Source: Alteromonadaceae bacterium XY-R5 (GTDB lineage: Bacteria > Pseudomonadota > Gammaproteobacteria > Enterobacterales > Alteromonadaceae). From it: a DNA stretch of 64,000 bases. A program made the position numbers and the translations under genes. The stretch spans positions 1 through 64,000 of the forward strand of contig LXWE01000013.1 in assembly GCA_001660395.1 (NCBI GenBank). Reading direction: 5' to 3'. The notes below the pieces were generated by a model. The model did not search any database, was not told the DNA's origin, and saw only the letters and a program-made list of their open reading frames with translations. Positions within the stretch are counted from its first letter, which is position 1, and each line of letters starts with the position of its first letter. Positions 38,478-49,459 of this stretch are shown here, piece by piece.

Positions 38478-39923
38478 TTACTTTTTGCTTTTGTGAAATG
38501 CCATCAGACGTTTACGTTTGCGTTCCTGAGAAATGGTCAGCTTATTCTTCTTATCTTCATACGGGTTTGAACTCTCGCGGAATTCAAACATGATAGGAGT
38601 CCCCATTATCTGCAGTGATTTGCGGAAGTAATTCATTAGATAGCGTTTGTACGACTCAGGTAAATCATCCACCTGGTTACCGTGAATTACGATACGCGGT
38701 GGATTGTATCCGCCAGCGTGCGCATATTTCATCTTAATCCGACGTCCCCGCACCATGGGCGGTTGGTGATCCACCTGCGCCATTTCCATCACACGCGTCA
38801 GCATAGAGGTGCCCACACGTTTGGTAGCCGAGTTATAGGCTTCCTGTACCGATTCAAACAAGTTACCTACTCCGGATCCATGCAAGGCCGAAATAAAGTG
38901 CAGGCGGGCGAAATCGATAAAGCCCAAACGGCGGTCTAATTCACGCTTAATATCTTCTTTCACGTGCTGGTCCAGGCCATCCCATTTATTCACAGCTATC
39001 ACCAGTGAACGTCCTGAGTTAAGGACAAAAGCGAGTAAGCTAAGATCCTGATCGCGGATCCCTTCACGGGCATCAACAACCAGCAGTACTACGTTAGATT
39101 CTTCAATTGCCTGCAAGGTTTTGATGATAGAGAACTTCTCAATACTCTCTGATACTTTTTTGCGCTTACGCACACCGGCAGTATCAATCAAAATATATTC
39201 GCGCTCGTCGCGCTGCATGGGGATATAAACACTGTCACGGGTTGTTCCCGGCATGTCATACACCACCACCCGTTCTTCACCTAAGATACGGTTAGTCAGG
39301 GTTGATTTGCCCACATTTGGTTTGCCCACAATCGCCAGTTTAATCGGAGAATTTTGCAGGCGCTCCAACTGTGCATCGGCGTCTTCTTCTTCGTATACAA
39401 CAGGTTCAGGAATATGAATATCCGGGAAACTATCTTTGATTGGCTCCAGTACATCATTCAGTAACTGACTGATACCTCGCCCATGGGCAGCAGCAATCTG
39501 GTGGATCTCCCCCATCCCCAAAGAGAAAAACTCTGCGCTTTCGCTATCACCATCGATACCGTCTACTTTGTTAGCAACCAGATAAACGGGCTTTTCAGTT
39601 TTACGCAGATGATCCGCAATGCCGATATCGGCAGGTGTTAATCCCGCGCGTGCATCAAGCATAAATAGCACAACATCGGCTTCTTCGATCGCCATCAATG
39701 ACTGCTTGGCCATTGCCGCATCGATGCCTTCTTCGTCTCCTGTAATACCGCCGGTGTCTACCACGATAAACTGTAAGCCGTCATATTTGGCCTGTCCGTA
39801 TTTACGATCCCGGGTTAAACCAGGATAGTCCGCCACTAATGCATCTCGGGTGTGCGTGAATCGGTTAAACAGGGTTGACTTGCCCACATTCGGGCGCCCC
39901 ACCAGGGCAATTACGGGTAACAT
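38478..39923 (-). CDS. der: Ribosome assembly GTPase Der (EngA)
   Basis: A 481-residue protein with two tandem GTPase domains acting in 50S subunit assembly. P-loops are GRPNVGKST (residues about 9-17) and GKPNVGKST (near 210). The G4 motifs are NKVD and NKWD. The C-terminal KH-like domain ends the protein in a basic tail ([17 protein letters not shown]). Length is usual. It lies downstream of bamB, the conserved gammaproteobacterial order, after a weak terminator. Confidence 0.98.
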   Translation of the reverse strand: MLPVIALVGRPNVGKSTLFNRFTHTRDALVADYPGLTRDRKYGQAKYDGLQFIVVDTGGITGDEEGIDAAMAKQSLMAIEEADVVLFMLDARAGLTPADIGIADHLRKTEKPVYLVANKVDGIDGDSESAEFFSLGMGEIHQIAAAHGRGISQLLNDVLEPIKDSFPDIHIPEPVVYEEEDADAQLERLQNSPIKLAIVGKPNVGKSTLTNRILGEERVVVYDMPGTTRDSVYIPMQRDEREYILIDTAGVRKRKKVSESIEKFSIIKTLQAIEESNVVLLVVDAREGIRDQDLSLLAFVLNSGRSLVIAVNKWDGLDQHVKEDIKRELDRRLGFIDFARLHFISALHGSGVGNLFESVQEAYNSATKRVGTSMLTRVMEMAQVDHQPPMVRGRRIKMKYAHAGGYNPPRIVIHGNQVDDLPESYKRYLMNYFRKSLQIMGTPIMFEFRESSNPYEDKKNKLTISQERKRKRLMAFHKSKK

Positions 39924-40035
39924 ACTTGGGTTCCTAAAACGAACAAAGGCCAGGTGCTATTTCAAATACATTCAATCACCACTGAATGCAATTGTTATAA
40001 CCTTAGCCTAGAAATAGTTAAGTGCTAAAAGCGTC

Positions 40036-40062
40036 AAAAGCCGTCCTGAGTTGGACGGCTTG
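40036..40062 (-). terminator. Probable terminator downstream of bamB
   Basis: AAGCCGTCC and GGACGGCTT pair around six bases and are followed on the minus strand by a short T run (TTTT). Partial readthrough to der is likely. Confidence 0.6.
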
Positions 40063-40080
40063 TTTGCGTAGATTCCGTGC

Positions 40081-41313
40081 CTAGGGCGTTTGCACCGCCA
40101 CCACACGTCCATCGCGGGTCTGGGTATAGATGATATCATCAACTACCACTGGCTCGGTATAAATAGATTCATCTTCATCATCATCACCTACTTCAAGGCG
40201 TGAAACGATGGTGCCATCCTTTTTGTCTAACCAGTGCAAATAGCCCCAGTTATCACCCACAACGACATACTCTTTAACCGGTACAGCGCCGGTCAGGGTA
40301 CGGCCTTTCAACTGGCCCTGACTCCAAAGTTCAACACCGTTACGACGGTCTAATGCGTAGACATTGCTCTTCACGTCAACCAGATACAGATTGGTATTAT
40401 CTGTAGTAATACGACGGTAAGACTGATATTCACGTTTCCAAATCACACGACCTGAGCGCAGTTCAACTGCAGCCAGAGTGCCATCATAAGAAATCACGAA
40501 CGCCACTCCGCCAAGCACTAATGGCTGGCTATCGATGTCCACTATACGTTCAAGTTCTGTGGCTCCAGACGGAGATGTAATCGCCTGTTCCCAGGCTGTC
40601 TGTCCGGATTCAATAATATTGACGACCAATTTGCCGTTCGCCGTTCCAGCCAGCACACCACCACCAGCTGCAGCAGGTGCTGATATACCACGTAATGATA
40701 ACGGTGGAACTTCGGACTCGTAGGTCCACTTCTGCTCACCTGTCCCAGCATCCAGTGCAATCATAGTACCCGCACCGGTATTTACCACGACGACACCTGA
40801 ATCAACAACGGGCGCAGCCAGAACTTCCCCTTTGACTTCGCTTTTCCATTTGACGTCACCAGTAGTCACGTCCAGCGCCATCACTTCGCCGTTTTCGGTA
40901 CCGAAAAACAGGGTTTCGTAACTTACTGTCAAACCACCAGAAATACGGGCAGAGATACCGTCGCTGAACCAAGGCTCCATAAAGCTGAAAAAGCCTTCGT
41001 CCGAAAACTGGGCAAAGTTCTTTTCCCAAACTTCTTCGCCAGTCTTCTGATCAAATGCCACTACATGGCCCTGACGATCAGCAGCATAGACTTTGTCGTA
41101 GCCAACCGCTGGTGTTAGCCGGGAGAAATAATGGTCAACGCCATCACCGACGGATTCATCCCAAAGCTCTTGGGCTTCGAATTTCATCTCGATGGGTTTT
41201 AGGTGGCGAATTGCCAGCTCTTCGTCGTCTGCAAACCAATCAGAAATCGTGCTACAGGCAGACAGGTTAACGGTCGCAACTGCCACCAATGAAGTTAATA
41301 AAAGCTTTTTCAC
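40081..41313 (-). CDS. bamB: Outer membrane protein assembly lipoprotein BamB
   Basis: A 410-residue eight-bladed beta-propeller lipoprotein of the BAM complex that inserts outer-membrane proteins. A lipobox LSAC puts the lipidated cysteine at residue 20. Repeating propeller strands such as VVAFDQKTGEEVWEK, VMALDVTTGDVKWKS and MIALDAGTGEQKWTY recur at about 45-residue spacing. Translation starts at GTG. It follows yfgM by three bases, as in E. coli. Confidence 0.96.
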   Translation of the reverse strand: MKKLLLTSLVAVATVNLSACSTISDWFADDEELAIRHLKPIEMKFEAQELWDESVGDGVDHYFSRLTPAVGYDKVYAADRQGHVVAFDQKTGEEVWEKNFAQFSDEGFFSFMEPWFSDGISARISGGLTVSYETLFFGTENGEVMALDVTTGDVKWKSEVKGEVLAAPVVDSGVVVVNTGAGTMIALDAGTGEQKWTYESEVPPLSLRGISAPAAAGGGVLAGTANGKLVVNIIESGQTAWEQAITSPSGATELERIVDIDSQPLVLGGVAFVISYDGTLAAVELRSGRVIWKREYQSYRRITTDNTNLYLVDVKSNVYALDRRNGVELWSQGQLKGRTLTGAVPVKEYVVVGDNWGYLHWLDKKDGTIVSRLEVGDDDEDESIYTEPVVVDDIIYTQTRDGRVVAVQTP

Positions 41314-41316
41314 TTG

Positions 41317-41943
41317 TTACCCCTGACTAACTGCTGCCTGGGCCAGATTATCCAGTTTCATTTTCAGAACGCGATTGTTCTGTTGCAGCGTCAGTGCACT
41401 TGAATAAGCAACGCGGGCCTTATCAAATAACCTCTGAGCTTGATATGCATCGCCCTTCAGTTCGTCAACTTGTCCAACAAATGCCTCAGCCTTCACGCTT
41501 TCCAGCGTTTTAAGAGCTGTCTCTGGCTCTTTCTTCGCCAGATAAACACGCGCCAGGCGCAGGTTAGCTAAATTTGCCAGATTCTCGTCAGCGCCCTTCG
41601 CGACCACCATCAAATGCTTGATCGCTTCGTCTAAGTCATCACGTTCAACCGCAAATTTGGCCAGATGGAATTCTGCCAGCACACTATAACCACTATCGCT
41701 GTTTTGCTTTGCAAAATCAGTCAGTTGATTAAAGGCCTTTTGATCATCCGCCAGCTTTTCAGCAACTTGCTGATAGGCAACAGAAGTACGCTCTTTGGCT
41801 GCCATCTGTGCATCTGAATAGGCGCGCCAACCGAACAGACCGCCAATACCAACCACGGCACCAACAATAATGGCTGTTCCGTTTTCCTTCCAGAAACGTT
41901 TAATCGCTTCTACCTGTTGTTCTTCGGTTGCGTAATGCTCCAT
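41317..41943 (-). CDS. yfgM: YfgM family ancillary SecYEG translocon subunit
   Basis: A 208-residue protein with one N-terminal transmembrane helix (residues about 22-40, GTAIIVGAVVGIGGLFGWRAY) and a periplasmic TPR-like region. YfgM associates with PpiD at the SecYEG translocon in E. coli; ppiD is also in this window. The opening EEQQVEAIKRFWKENG is typical of the family. Between hisS and bamB, cotranscribed with both. Confidence 0.93.
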   Translation of the reverse strand: MEHYATEEQQVEAIKRFWKENGTAIIVGAVVGIGGLFGWRAYSDAQMAAKERTSVAYQQVAEKLADDQKAFNQLTDFAKQNSDSGYSVLAEFHLAKFAVERDDLDEAIKHLMVVAKGADENLANLANLRLARVYLAKKEPETALKTLESVKAEAFVGQVDELKGDAYQAQRLFDKARVAYSSALTLQQNNRVLKMKLDNLAQAAVSQG

Positions 41944-42016
41944 CGCGATTCCTCTTACTTCTGTTACCCAAATAGGTAACTTTGTCGTTATTCTTATCTC
42001 ATTCCGTCAAGCAGGA

Positions 42017-43297
42017 TTACTTTGCCAGTAACGTCGCCAAGTGGCTGGCCAAATCTACTCGTGGGAGGGTTTGTTGTTCAGCATTGTCGCGTAGGTACTT
42101 CACGCCGACAACCCCTTCATTCACTTCATTTTCACCGATAATCAGCGCCACTGCGGCACCACTATTATCCGCGCGTTTCATTTGTTTCTTAAAGTTACCG
42201 CCACCGCAGTGTGTTTGCACCCGAACACCAGGCAACTGATCGCGCAATTGTTCACTGATTTGCGTGGCAGCTAACTCGGCCATTTCACCTAATGCGGTCA
42301 CATACACATCAACAGGCTGAGGTACTGCACTGGTTAACGACAGGGTTTCCAGCATCAATACCAGGCGCTCCATCCCCATCGCAAAACCGACGGCAGGCGT
42401 AGTGTGACCACCCAATTGTTCGACCAGCCCATCGTAACGACCACCGGCACATACGGTTCCCTGTGAGCCTAAACTTTCAGTCACCCATTCAAATACGGTA
42501 CGGTTGTAATAGTCTAACCCTCGTACCAGACGAGGATTAACCCGGTATTGGATACCTAATTGCTCTAAACGTTCACACAAACCCTGAAAATGTTGACGAG
42601 ACTCTTCGTCAAGATATTCCATCAGGCTTGGGGCATCCGCTAACGCTTCCTGAACTTGTGGATTTTTACTGTCCAACACACGCAGCGGATTGGTTTGCAT
42701 ACGACGCTTGCTGTCTTCATCAAGCAATTCTTCGCGGGCCATTAAATACTCAACTAGCGCATTGCGATAATTTGCGCGCGCTTCATTCGAGCCAAGTGAG
42801 TTTAATTCCAGCGTAACGTGTTCACTGATACCAAACGCTTTCCACAAACGAGCTGTCATCAGGATCACTTCAGCATCAATGTCAGGTCCATTCAACCCAA
42901 AGACTTCCACGCCAAATTGGTGGAACTGACGGTAACGTCCTTTCTGAGGGCGTTCATGACGGAACATAGGCCCCATATACCACAAACGTTGCTGCTGATT
43001 ATACAAAAGACCGTGCTCGTTTCCTGCACGCACACAACTGGCGGTGCCTTCAGGACGCAATGTCAGACTGTCGCCATTTCGATCGTCAAAGGTATACATT
43101 TCCTTTTCAACGATATCGGTCACTTCACCGATTGAACGCTTGAACAGATCTGTGCTCTCCACGATGGGCATTCGAATTTCCTGATAACCATAACTGGCCA
43201 CTACGTCACGAATATTATTTTCAACCCATTGCCATAAACCAGATTGCTCCGGCAGGCAGTCATTCATACCGCGAATTGCCTGAATTTTCTTTGCCAC
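42017..43297 (-). CDS. hisS: Histidyl-tRNA synthetase
   Basis: A 426-residue class II synthetase. Motif 2 is in [15 protein letters not shown], the histidine-A motif in [19 protein letters not shown], and motif 3 in [15 protein letters not shown]. The C-terminal anticodon-binding domain is present. It starts with GTG, as the E. coli gene does. The preceding gap holds a promoter whose -10 lies within a hairpin loop. Its tRNA substrate is present twice in the tRNA operon of this window. Confidence 0.98.
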   Translation of the reverse strand: MAKKIQAIRGMNDCLPEQSGLWQWVENNIRDVVASYGYQEIRMPIVESTDLFKRSIGEVTDIVEKEMYTFDDRNGDSLTLRPEGTASCVRAGNEHGLLYNQQQRLWYMGPMFRHERPQKGRYRQFHQFGVEVFGLNGPDIDAEVILMTARLWKAFGISEHVTLELNSLGSNEARANYRNALVEYLMAREELLDEDSKRRMQTNPLRVLDSKNPQVQEALADAPSLMEYLDEESRQHFQGLCERLEQLGIQYRVNPRLVRGLDYYNRTVFEWVTESLGSQGTVCAGGRYDGLVEQLGGHTTPAVGFAMGMERLVLMLETLSLTSAVPQPVDVYVTALGEMAELAATQISEQLRDQLPGVRVQTHCGGGNFKKQMKRADNSGAAVALIIGENEVNEGVVGVKYLRDNAEQQTLPRVDLASHLATLLAK

Positions 43298-43326
43298 GTA
43301 TGTGTTTCTCTTGCGCTGAATACTTA

Positions 43327-43350
43327 AAAGCCCCGCATTATAGGGGCTTT
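43327..43350 (-). terminator. ispG-hisS intergenic hairpin
   Basis: On the minus strand AAAGCCCC and GGGGCTTT pair around TATAATGC, followed by T. It may terminate ispG transcripts while its loop holds the -10 of the hisS promoter. Confidence 0.65.
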
Positions 43351-43365
43351 CATAAAAAACGTAAA
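43337..43365 (-). promoter_or_regulatory. hisS promoter, -10 inside the hairpin loop
   Basis: On the minus strand TTTACG and a perfect TATAAT are 17 bases apart, followed by GCGGGGC. The start codon is about 40 bases downstream. Confidence 0.6.
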
Positions 43366-43394
43366 ACCAATGCTGGTTTCACACCGACTGCAAC

Positions 43395-44519
43395 CTAGCC
43401 CTCGCTAATATCCTTCACAGGGATTTGCTGTTTTTGATCGAGTAATTTTGCTTTAGCTCGAATTCGGGCTTCGAGTTGATTGACGAGATCATCATTGGAA
43501 AGGCGTTCTTTCTGACGTTGTCCATCAAGGTAAAACCCACTCATATTGCGCGCGCCCGTCAGACCTAAATCTGACACTTCAGCTTCACCCGGACCATTCA
43601 CCACACAACCAATAATGGACACATCCATTGGCGTCAGAATATCTTCCAGGCGTTGTTCCAGAGCATTCACAGTGCCAATCACATCAAATTCCTGACGTGA
43701 ACAACTTGGGCAGGCAATAAAATTGATACCACGTGAACGGATACGCAGAGATTTAAGAATATCAAAGCCTACTTTAATTTCTTCAACCGGGTCAGCTGCC
43801 AGAGAAATACGCAAAGTATCACCAATGCCCTCGGCTAATAGCATTCCCAAGCCAACGGCGCTTTTAACCGCCCCCGCTCTAAAGCCGCCGGCTTCAGTGA
43901 TCCCCAAATGCAAAGGTTGGTCAATTTTACTCGCCAGCAGACGATATGCACCGACAGCTAAAAATACATCGGAGGCTTTCACACTGACTTTAAACTGATC
44001 AAAATTCAGTTTATCGAGGATGTCTACATGACGCATGGCCGATTCAACCAAGGCCTCTGGTGTAGGTTCACCGTATTTTTCCTGCAGGTCTTTCTCAAGT
44101 GACCCACCGTTAACGCCAATACGGATCGGGATGTTCTTATCTTTGGCACAATCGACCACAGATTTAACCCGTTCAATACTACCGATATTGCCTGGATTAA
44201 TGCGCAAGCAATCTACGCCGTACTCTGCCACTTTAAGGGCGATACGATAATCAAAATGAATGTCAGCGATCAAAGGCACTGATACTTGCTTTTTAATTTG
44301 GGCAAAGGCTTCAGCCGCTTCCATGGTAGGCACAGAAACACGCACAATTTCACCGCCAACGGCCTGAATACGTTTTATTTGTGCGACCGTCGCATCCACA
44401 TCTGTGGTACGAGTATTCGTCATAGACTGAACGGCGATTGGCGCGCCATCGCCAATGGGTACATTACCTACATATAGTCGAGTAGATTTACGACGCTTAA
44501 TAGGAGACTCAGCAAACAT
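43395..44519 (-). CDS. ispG: 4-hydroxy-3-methylbut-2-enyl diphosphate synthase IspG
   Basis: A 374-residue iron-sulfur enzyme of the MEP isoprenoid pathway. The [4Fe-4S] cysteines are in [10 protein letters not shown] (two) and GCVVNGPGE. The barrel part has [20 protein letters not shown] and [13 protein letters not shown]. It depends on Fe-S assembly by the isc operon in the same window. Its ATG overlaps the rodZ stop by one base. Confidence 0.97.
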   Translation of the reverse strand: MFAESPIKRRKSTRLYVGNVPIGDGAPIAVQSMTNTRTTDVDATVAQIKRIQAVGGEIVRVSVPTMEAAEAFAQIKKQVSVPLIADIHFDYRIALKVAEYGVDCLRINPGNIGSIERVKSVVDCAKDKNIPIRIGVNGGSLEKDLQEKYGEPTPEALVESAMRHVDILDKLNFDQFKVSVKASDVFLAVGAYRLLASKIDQPLHLGITEAGGFRAGAVKSAVGLGMLLAEGIGDTLRISLAADPVEEIKVGFDILKSLRIRSRGINFIACPSCSRQEFDVIGTVNALEQRLEDILTPMDVSIIGCVVNGPGEAEVSDLGLTGARNMSGFYLDGQRQKERLSNDDLVNQLEARIRAKAKLLDQKQQIPVKDISEG

Positions 44520-45460
44520 TATTCGCTCTCTAGCGGTAGGGAAAACTTGGCAACCCGGCCTTTTCTAAATTGACTCATATCAACGGGTTTACCATCAAGG
44601 GAAATATTTACAGCTTCTGGGGCACCCAAAGTGACTTCAAATGGCGGATAACCAGAGATTGCCATCACTCGCCCTTCTGCTTTGACGCCATAGGCAATAT
44701 TTTCGCCAGTTGCATCAGCAAGGTTCATCCAACAATCGCCCTTAAATTCGAAAATCAATTCGGCTTTTTCGCCCAGTTCAGCTGAAGGCTTAGCGGAAAC
44801 TGTCTGCGCTGACTGACTCTGTGTAGTAGTTGAGGCATTAATGGCTGCAGGCTTTGTTTCTGTGCTTTTCTGATTATGAGAAGGTTGTGCTGATTCGGTT
44901 TCAAACGGCGCCAATACTTCTTCATCGTCTTCTTCAGCAATGGCTTCGGCCGGAGCTTCCTGAGGAGCAACTTCGTTAGTTTCACCTTGTTCTGATGAAT
45001 CTGCAACTTGTTCGGAGGCTTGCTGAGTAATGCGGGAATCAGACATTACAGGTTTAGGACTTGTTTGCTGAAACCACCAAATCACGACCAGGGCAACCAC
45101 CACAAAGATCACTAAGTAAGTTACCAACATCAATTTTTGATCGTTATTCTGCTTGGCCACTCGCTTTGAAAAACTTTGAAGTTTTGCCGGTTCCTTCTGT
45201 TCAGCGACCGCGTTTTCAAATGCCTCGACAACTTTATCGGCTGGCAGATTCACTTCGCGGGCATACAGCTTCACGTAACCTTTATAAAAAGTCAGAGAAA
45301 TCTGCTTGCCGAAATTTTCGGCTTCAATATCTGCGATGTTGCTACTGCGTAAGTGCAACTTATCGGCTATTTGTTCCTGAGTCAGTCCAGCACGTTCGCG
45401 GGCTTCCCGCAACATAGCACCTGGACCTAAAGGGGTTACATCCTGATTTTCTTCACTCAT
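44519..45460 (-). CDS. rodZ: Cytoskeletal protein RodZ
   Basis: A 313-residue bitopic protein that links MreB to the elongation machinery. The N-terminal helix-turn-helix ([20 protein letters not shown]) covers residues about 15-85. One transmembrane helix is at about 110-131. A proline- and glutamate-rich periplasmic linker follows, and then the C-terminal DUF4115 domain ([19 protein letters not shown]). Between rlmN-pilF and ispG as in related bacteria. Confidence 0.95.
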   Translation of the reverse strand: MSEENQDVTPLGPGAMLREARERAGLTQEQIADKLHLRSSNIADIEAENFGKQISLTFYKGYVKLYAREVNLPADKVVEAFENAVAEQKEPAKLQSFSKRVAKQNNDQKLMLVTYLVIFVVVALVVIWWFQQTSPKPVMSDSRITQQASEQVADSSEQGETNEVAPQEAPAEAIAEEDDEEVLAPFETESAQPSHNQKSTETKPAAINASTTTQSQSAQTVSAKPSAELGEKAELIFEFKGDCWMNLADATGENIAYGVKAEGRVMAISGYPPFEVTLGAPEAVNISLDGKPVDMSQFRKGRVAKFSLPLESE

Positions 45461-45469
45461 TCACTAAAC

Positions 45470-46789
45470 TTATTTCAATGTTTTTGGATCAACTAACAGC
45501 AACGATTGTCCCGCATATATCGCCGACGCGTTTTTCAAGTGATTCCATTCCATCAATCGTTGCATCCGAATATTGTACTGAATCGATATTCGATACAAGT
45601 TATCGCTTTTTTTAACAATATGATAGGTAGGTATATCGACTTTAGGTGCCTTTTCAGCGATTTGCGTATCTTTTGCGTCAACATCTTCAGTTTTGCTTCT
45701 TTTTTCTTCTGCTGGCGGCGTTTTTTCTGCCTCTTGCTCAGAAGCTGAGACTATTTCTGATAGCTCAGCCTCAGCCGTATCAACGACCTGCCCACTGTCC
45801 GTTTGCTGATCCGATGTATTGTCCGTCGCTGCTTCGCTTGCAACCGACATCGCGCTCTCGTCTTCTGGCTCAGACAAAACGGCTGGAGCACTATCCACTG
45901 TGTGGTTTTCCGCCGTGACTGCTACGGGCAGCTTTGATTCTGGCACAACGTTTTTTAACACTGGCTTAAGCGCCGGTGTCGGCACTGCGGATAAGCCGAG
46001 TTTCTCGCGTTCCTCATCTTCAACACGTTGCTGCAAATAGCGTTTTGTTAGTGCATGTTCTGGATACAACTGCAGCATCATTGTGCCATATTGCTCAGCA
46101 ACATTTTTATTCCCCAGACCTCGCTCTATCTGCACCGCCAGCCATAAACTATCAGGTGTGACTCGTCCAACCTTCTCAAACCGCTTTAGGGTTAATCTGG
46201 CCTTACTCCACTGTTTCGCTTCGACTTGTAACTGCGTCATCAAAAACAGGGTTTTTGAACGGCCTGGCTGGTGATTTAACGCGCTTTCCAAATAGCCGAT
46301 GGCATCATCAAGATGGCCCTGACTTTGGCTACACAAGGCAAGGTTTTCATAGCTATCAGCCGTACCTATGTACTGGGTATTATTGATAGCTTTGAGAAAA
46401 TAGGTTTTTGCCTGCTGGTAATCGCCATGCTGACACAGGAACGCCCCATAACTGTTGGCAATATCCGCATTGTCAGGTGCAAGGCTGATGGCCTTTCGAT
46501 ACGCATTCTGCGCATGCTCTTCTTCATCTACTGTTTGGTAGTAGTAGGCCAGGCCATAATGCACATCAGCCATGCGTGGCGCATGTTGCAATGCTTTATC
46601 GAGGTTAAATTTGGCCTGACTGTAATTACCATTTTTCAAATATGTCAGGCCAAGGGAAAGGCGACTTTTCGCTGCAGACTCAGGATCATATTCATTGTTA
46701 TTAGGACTGCCCGGGCCAGGTTGAGTGACACAAGCCGAGGTTAACAACACACCTAAAAACAATAAGCTACGTATCTGCATTCCTAGCAT
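45470..46789 (-). CDS. pilF: Type IV pilus biogenesis lipoprotein PilF/PilW with C-terminal LysM domain
   Basis: A 439-residue outer-membrane lipoprotein. The lipobox LTSAC puts the lipid-modified cysteine near residue 20. TPR repeats span about 40-260 (GLTYLKNGNYSQAKFNLDKA, GLAYYYQTVDEEEHAQNAYR). An acidic, low-complexity linker rich in E, A, S and T follows. The last 50 residues (TYHIVKKSDNLYRISIQYNI) are a LysM peptidoglycan-binding domain. PilF normally is about 250 residues and helps PilQ secretin assembly, so the extra domain is notable. Two start codons, 46789 and 46780, are possible. Confidence 0.88.
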   Translation of the reverse strand: MLGMQIRSLLFLGVLLTSACVTQPGPGSPNNNEYDPESAAKSRLSLGLTYLKNGNYSQAKFNLDKALQHAPRMADVHYGLAYYYQTVDEEEHAQNAYRKAISLAPDNADIANSYGAFLCQHGDYQQAKTYFLKAINNTQYIGTADSYENLALCSQSQGHLDDAIGYLESALNHQPGRSKTLFLMTQLQVEAKQWSKARLTLKRFEKVGRVTPDSLWLAVQIERGLGNKNVAEQYGTMMLQLYPEHALTKRYLQQRVEDEEREKLGLSAVPTPALKPVLKNVVPESKLPVAVTAENHTVDSAPAVLSEPEDESAMSVASEAATDNTSDQQTDSGQVVDTAEAELSEIVSASEQEAEKTPPAEEKRSKTEDVDAKDTQIAEKAPKVDIPTYHIVKKSDNLYRISIQYNIRMQRLMEWNHLKNASAIYAGQSLLLVDPKTLK

Positions 46790-46801
46790 CCCAATTCTGA
46801 A

Positions 46802-47944
46802 TTAGTTTGCCATTTTTACTGAAATTGCCTCGCCCTTCATCTGTTTTTTCAACATTCTTTTCGTTCTATCAACCACATCGCCGACTAATTGACCACATGC
46901 GGCATCAATATCGTCACCGCGGGTTTTGCGCACGATAACCGTAAATCCATATTCCATCAGTACCTTGGCAAAGCGGTCGATACGAGAATTACTCGAACAG
47001 GTATAAGGCGAACCTGGGTAAGGATTAAACGGGATAAGGTTGATTTTACTTGGCGTATCTTTTAACGCTTTGGCCAGTTGATGCGCTTGTTCCATACTAT
47101 CGTTGATACCATTGAGCATTACATACTCAACGGTAACTCGACCTTGGTTAGCATTGGATTTAGCCAAATAACGACGTACACCAGCTAAAAATTCCTCGAT
47201 AGGATACTTTTTATTGATAGGTACAATTTCATCACGCAGGTCGTTTGTCGGTGCGTGCAGAGAAATTGCCAGGGCCACGTCTATTTGGTCACCCAGCATA
47301 TCTAGCGCAGGCACTACCCCTGAAGTGCTCAGCGTAACGCGACGCTTAGATAAGCCAAAACCGAAATCATCCAGCATGATATCCATCGCTGGCACAACAT
47401 TCTTCAGGTTTAGCAAGGGTTCGCCCATGCCCATCATCACGACATTAGTCACAGGACGTTTGGAGGTATCGTTGGACAAACCCAACGTTGTAGCAACACG
47501 CCAAACCTGCCCAATGATCTCAGCCACCGTCAGGTTACGGTTAAAACCTTGTTGCGCTGTTGAACAGAAAGTACATTCCAGTGCGCACCCTACCTGAGAA
47601 GAGACACACAAGGTTGCTCTGTCGGTTTCAGGGATCCAAACGGTTTCCACTTCCTGACCGCCGTCCAGTCGCAGGGCAAACTTAATGGTGCCATCAGAAG
47701 CATTTTGCTGATATGCAATTTCCGGCGCGCGAATCTCACAGTGTTCCGTAAGTTTAGCTCGTAGGCCTTTATTCAGGTTGGTCATCTGCTCAAAATCCGA
47801 CACGCCCGCCTGATAGATCCATTTCATAAGCTGATCGGCACGAAATGGCTTTTCATCAATAGACGCAAAAAAGTCTCGCAAGCCCTGGCGATTAAAATTG
47901 AGCAAATTAACCTTCGCTTTCTGCGCAGACTGGGATTCAGGCAT
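46802..47944 (-). CDS. rlmN: Dual-specificity rRNA/tRNA methyltransferase RlmN
   Basis: A 380-residue radical SAM enzyme that methylates A2503 of 23S rRNA and A37 of some tRNAs. The cluster motif is CALECTFC (CxxxCxxC), and the resolving cysteine lies in DIDAACGQL near the C-terminus. [12 protein letters not shown] and [11 protein letters not shown]-like blocks are present. ATG 47944 has GAGG nine bases upstream; ATG 47950 is also possible. Another Fe-S client near the isc operon. Confidence 0.96.
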   Translation of the reverse strand: MPESQSAQKAKVNLLNFNRQGLRDFFASIDEKPFRADQLMKWIYQAGVSDFEQMTNLNKGLRAKLTEHCEIRAPEIAYQQNASDGTIKFALRLDGGQEVETVWIPETDRATLCVSSQVGCALECTFCSTAQQGFNRNLTVAEIIGQVWRVATTLGLSNDTSKRPVTNVVMMGMGEPLLNLKNVVPAMDIMLDDFGFGLSKRRVTLSTSGVVPALDMLGDQIDVALAISLHAPTNDLRDEIVPINKKYPIEEFLAGVRRYLAKSNANQGRVTVEYVMLNGINDSMEQAHQLAKALKDTPSKINLIPFNPYPGSPYTCSSNSRIDRFAKVLMEYGFTVIVRKTRGDDIDAACGQLVGDVVDRTKRMLKKQMKGEAISVKMAN

Positions 47945-48023
47945 AGACATCAACCTCAAATAAAAATTTAGGTAATTGTACAGTTTTTAGACGAATAACT
48001 CTAATCCTGTACTCAAAAGAGCA

Positions 48024-48046
48024 AAAGGGAGCCAACGGCTCCCTTC
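48024..48046 (-). terminator. ndk terminator
   Basis: AAGGGAGCC and GGCTCCCTT pair around two to three bases; the minus strand continues into T. Confidence 0.75.
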
Positions 48047-48064
48047 GTCATCGTTCGTTAAAAA

Positions 48065-48496
48065 TTAACGAGTACGAGGACAGATTTCTTCATCAGCGAA
48101 GAAATACGCGATTTCGCGAGCAGCAGACTCTGGTGCATCAGAACCGTGAACAGCGTTCTCGTCGATAGAGTTCGCGTAGTCAGCGCGCAAAGTACCCGCT
48201 AAAGCATCAGCTGGGTTAGTTGCACCCATGATTTCACGGTTTTTCTTCACAGCGTTTTCGCCTTCCAGAACCTGAACCATAACAGGACCTGAAGTCATGA
48301 ACTCAACCAGAGCACCAAAGAAAGGACGCTCTTTGTGTTCTGCGTAGAAGCCTTCAGCTTGCTCTTTGCTCATGTGGATCATTTTAGATGCCACGATGCG
48401 CAGGCCAGCTGATTCGAAACGGTTGTAGATAGCACCGATCAGGTTCTTTGCAACTGCGTCAGGCTTGATGATAGAAAAAGTACGCTCTAAGGCCAT
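48065..48496 (-). CDS. ndk: Nucleoside diphosphate kinase
   Basis: A 143-residue enzyme that balances nucleoside triphosphates by a phosphohistidine intermediate. The start [18 protein letters not shown] and the catalytic histidine in [12 protein letters not shown] (residue about 117) are clear. The frame runs upstream to 48586, but the family start is at 48496, with GGAG eight bases before it. Conserved neighbour of rlmN. Confidence 0.98.
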   Translation of the reverse strand: MALERTFSIIKPDAVAKNLIGAIYNRFESAGLRIVASKMIHMSKEQAEGFYAEHKERPFFGALVEFMTSGPVMVQVLEGENAVKKNREIMGATNPADALAGTLRADYANSIDENAVHGSDAPESAAREIAYFFADEEICPRTR

Positions 48497-48697
48497 TTTC
48501 AGGTCTCCGATAATTCGTATAAAGTGATGTAATAGTTTTGCGCGCGGATTATATGCAATAAGCAAGCAAAAGCCTACCTTTCCCAAGACTTTTTCGTCTG
48601 AATGGTCAAACCGGCGAAAAACTCAACTTTTGTTGACTTGCTTTGGTTGCATCAATTTGTCTATTCTTTGCCTATCCCCGAGCATAGAGAAGCAATC

Positions 48698-49459
48698 ATG
48701 CCGCAGTTTCGCAGATTACTGAGGTTATATGTCGTTAGCGTGACATTATGTAACCTGCTTTGTTCTCCAAACGTAGTTGCCGAAAACAGCATTGTCGTTG
48801 CCACAGAAATATGGGCGCCTGTATTCACCACTGACCGAGGAGACGGCCTGTATCAAAAAATTGTCGAGCAGGCATTTTCACCTACCCCGGTAGAATTTAT
48901 CTACACTTCCTATGATCGCAGCAAACATATGGTCGAATCAGGCAAAGCGGATCTTTGGCTGGGCGCCTATGATAAAGAAGAACCCTGGGCCTTGTTTCCA
49001 CATCAGGCCTTTGATGCGGATATAGTTGTCGCGGTGTACAAAGCATCCCGCTTTACCTGTGATACCCTAACCCAAAGGCATCCAATTGACGCTGTGTGGC
49101 TGAAAAGCTATCGCTATGAGCTTTATTACCCCGATAGCTTTGACAATTATTATGAAATTCAGGACTTTGAAACAGGTCTCGGGATGTTAATTGGCGAACG
49201 GGCACACTTGTTTCTCCACGACTTCTATACGGTACAGGAAGGTCTCGCGGCTTACCCAGAAATGGCCAAACAGCTGGCCTACTGCAAATTTGGCCAGTTA
49301 CCTCTGTATCCCGGATTTCAGCACAGTATCAAAGGCGAACATCTGCAGGCTTTATGGGATAAAGGTATTTCGCGAATGAAGGAAAGTGGCGAACTACAAT
49401 CCATTTATACCAGTTATGATGTGGAATATTTGCTTACCGACGAAATCGATGCACATTAA
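48698..49459 (+). CDS. Periplasmic solute-binding protein, family 3-like, orphan
   Basis: A 253-residue exported protein. Residues 1-29 form a signal peptide ending near NVVAENS. The mature part starts IVVATEIWAPVFTTDRGDGLYQKIVEQAF, the opening strand-helix of family 3 binding proteins, and has YTSYDRSKHMVESGKADLWLG in the first lobe. No permease or ATPase lies nearby, so it may be a stand-alone sensor or binding protein rather than a transporter part. The frame extends upstream to 48602, but the signal peptide fixes the start at 48698. Confidence 0.8.
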   Translation: MPQFRRLLRLYVVSVTLCNLLCSPNVVAENSIVVATEIWAPVFTTDRGDGLYQKIVEQAFSPTPVEFIYTSYDRSKHMVESGKADLWLGAYDKEEPWALFPHQAFDADIVVAVYKASRFTCDTLTQRHPIDAVWLKSYRYELYYPDSFDNYYEIQDFETGLGMLIGERAHLFLHDFYTVQEGLAAYPEMAKQLAYCKFGQLPLYPGFQHSIKGEHLQALWDKGISRMKESGELQSIYTSYDVEYLLTDEIDAH

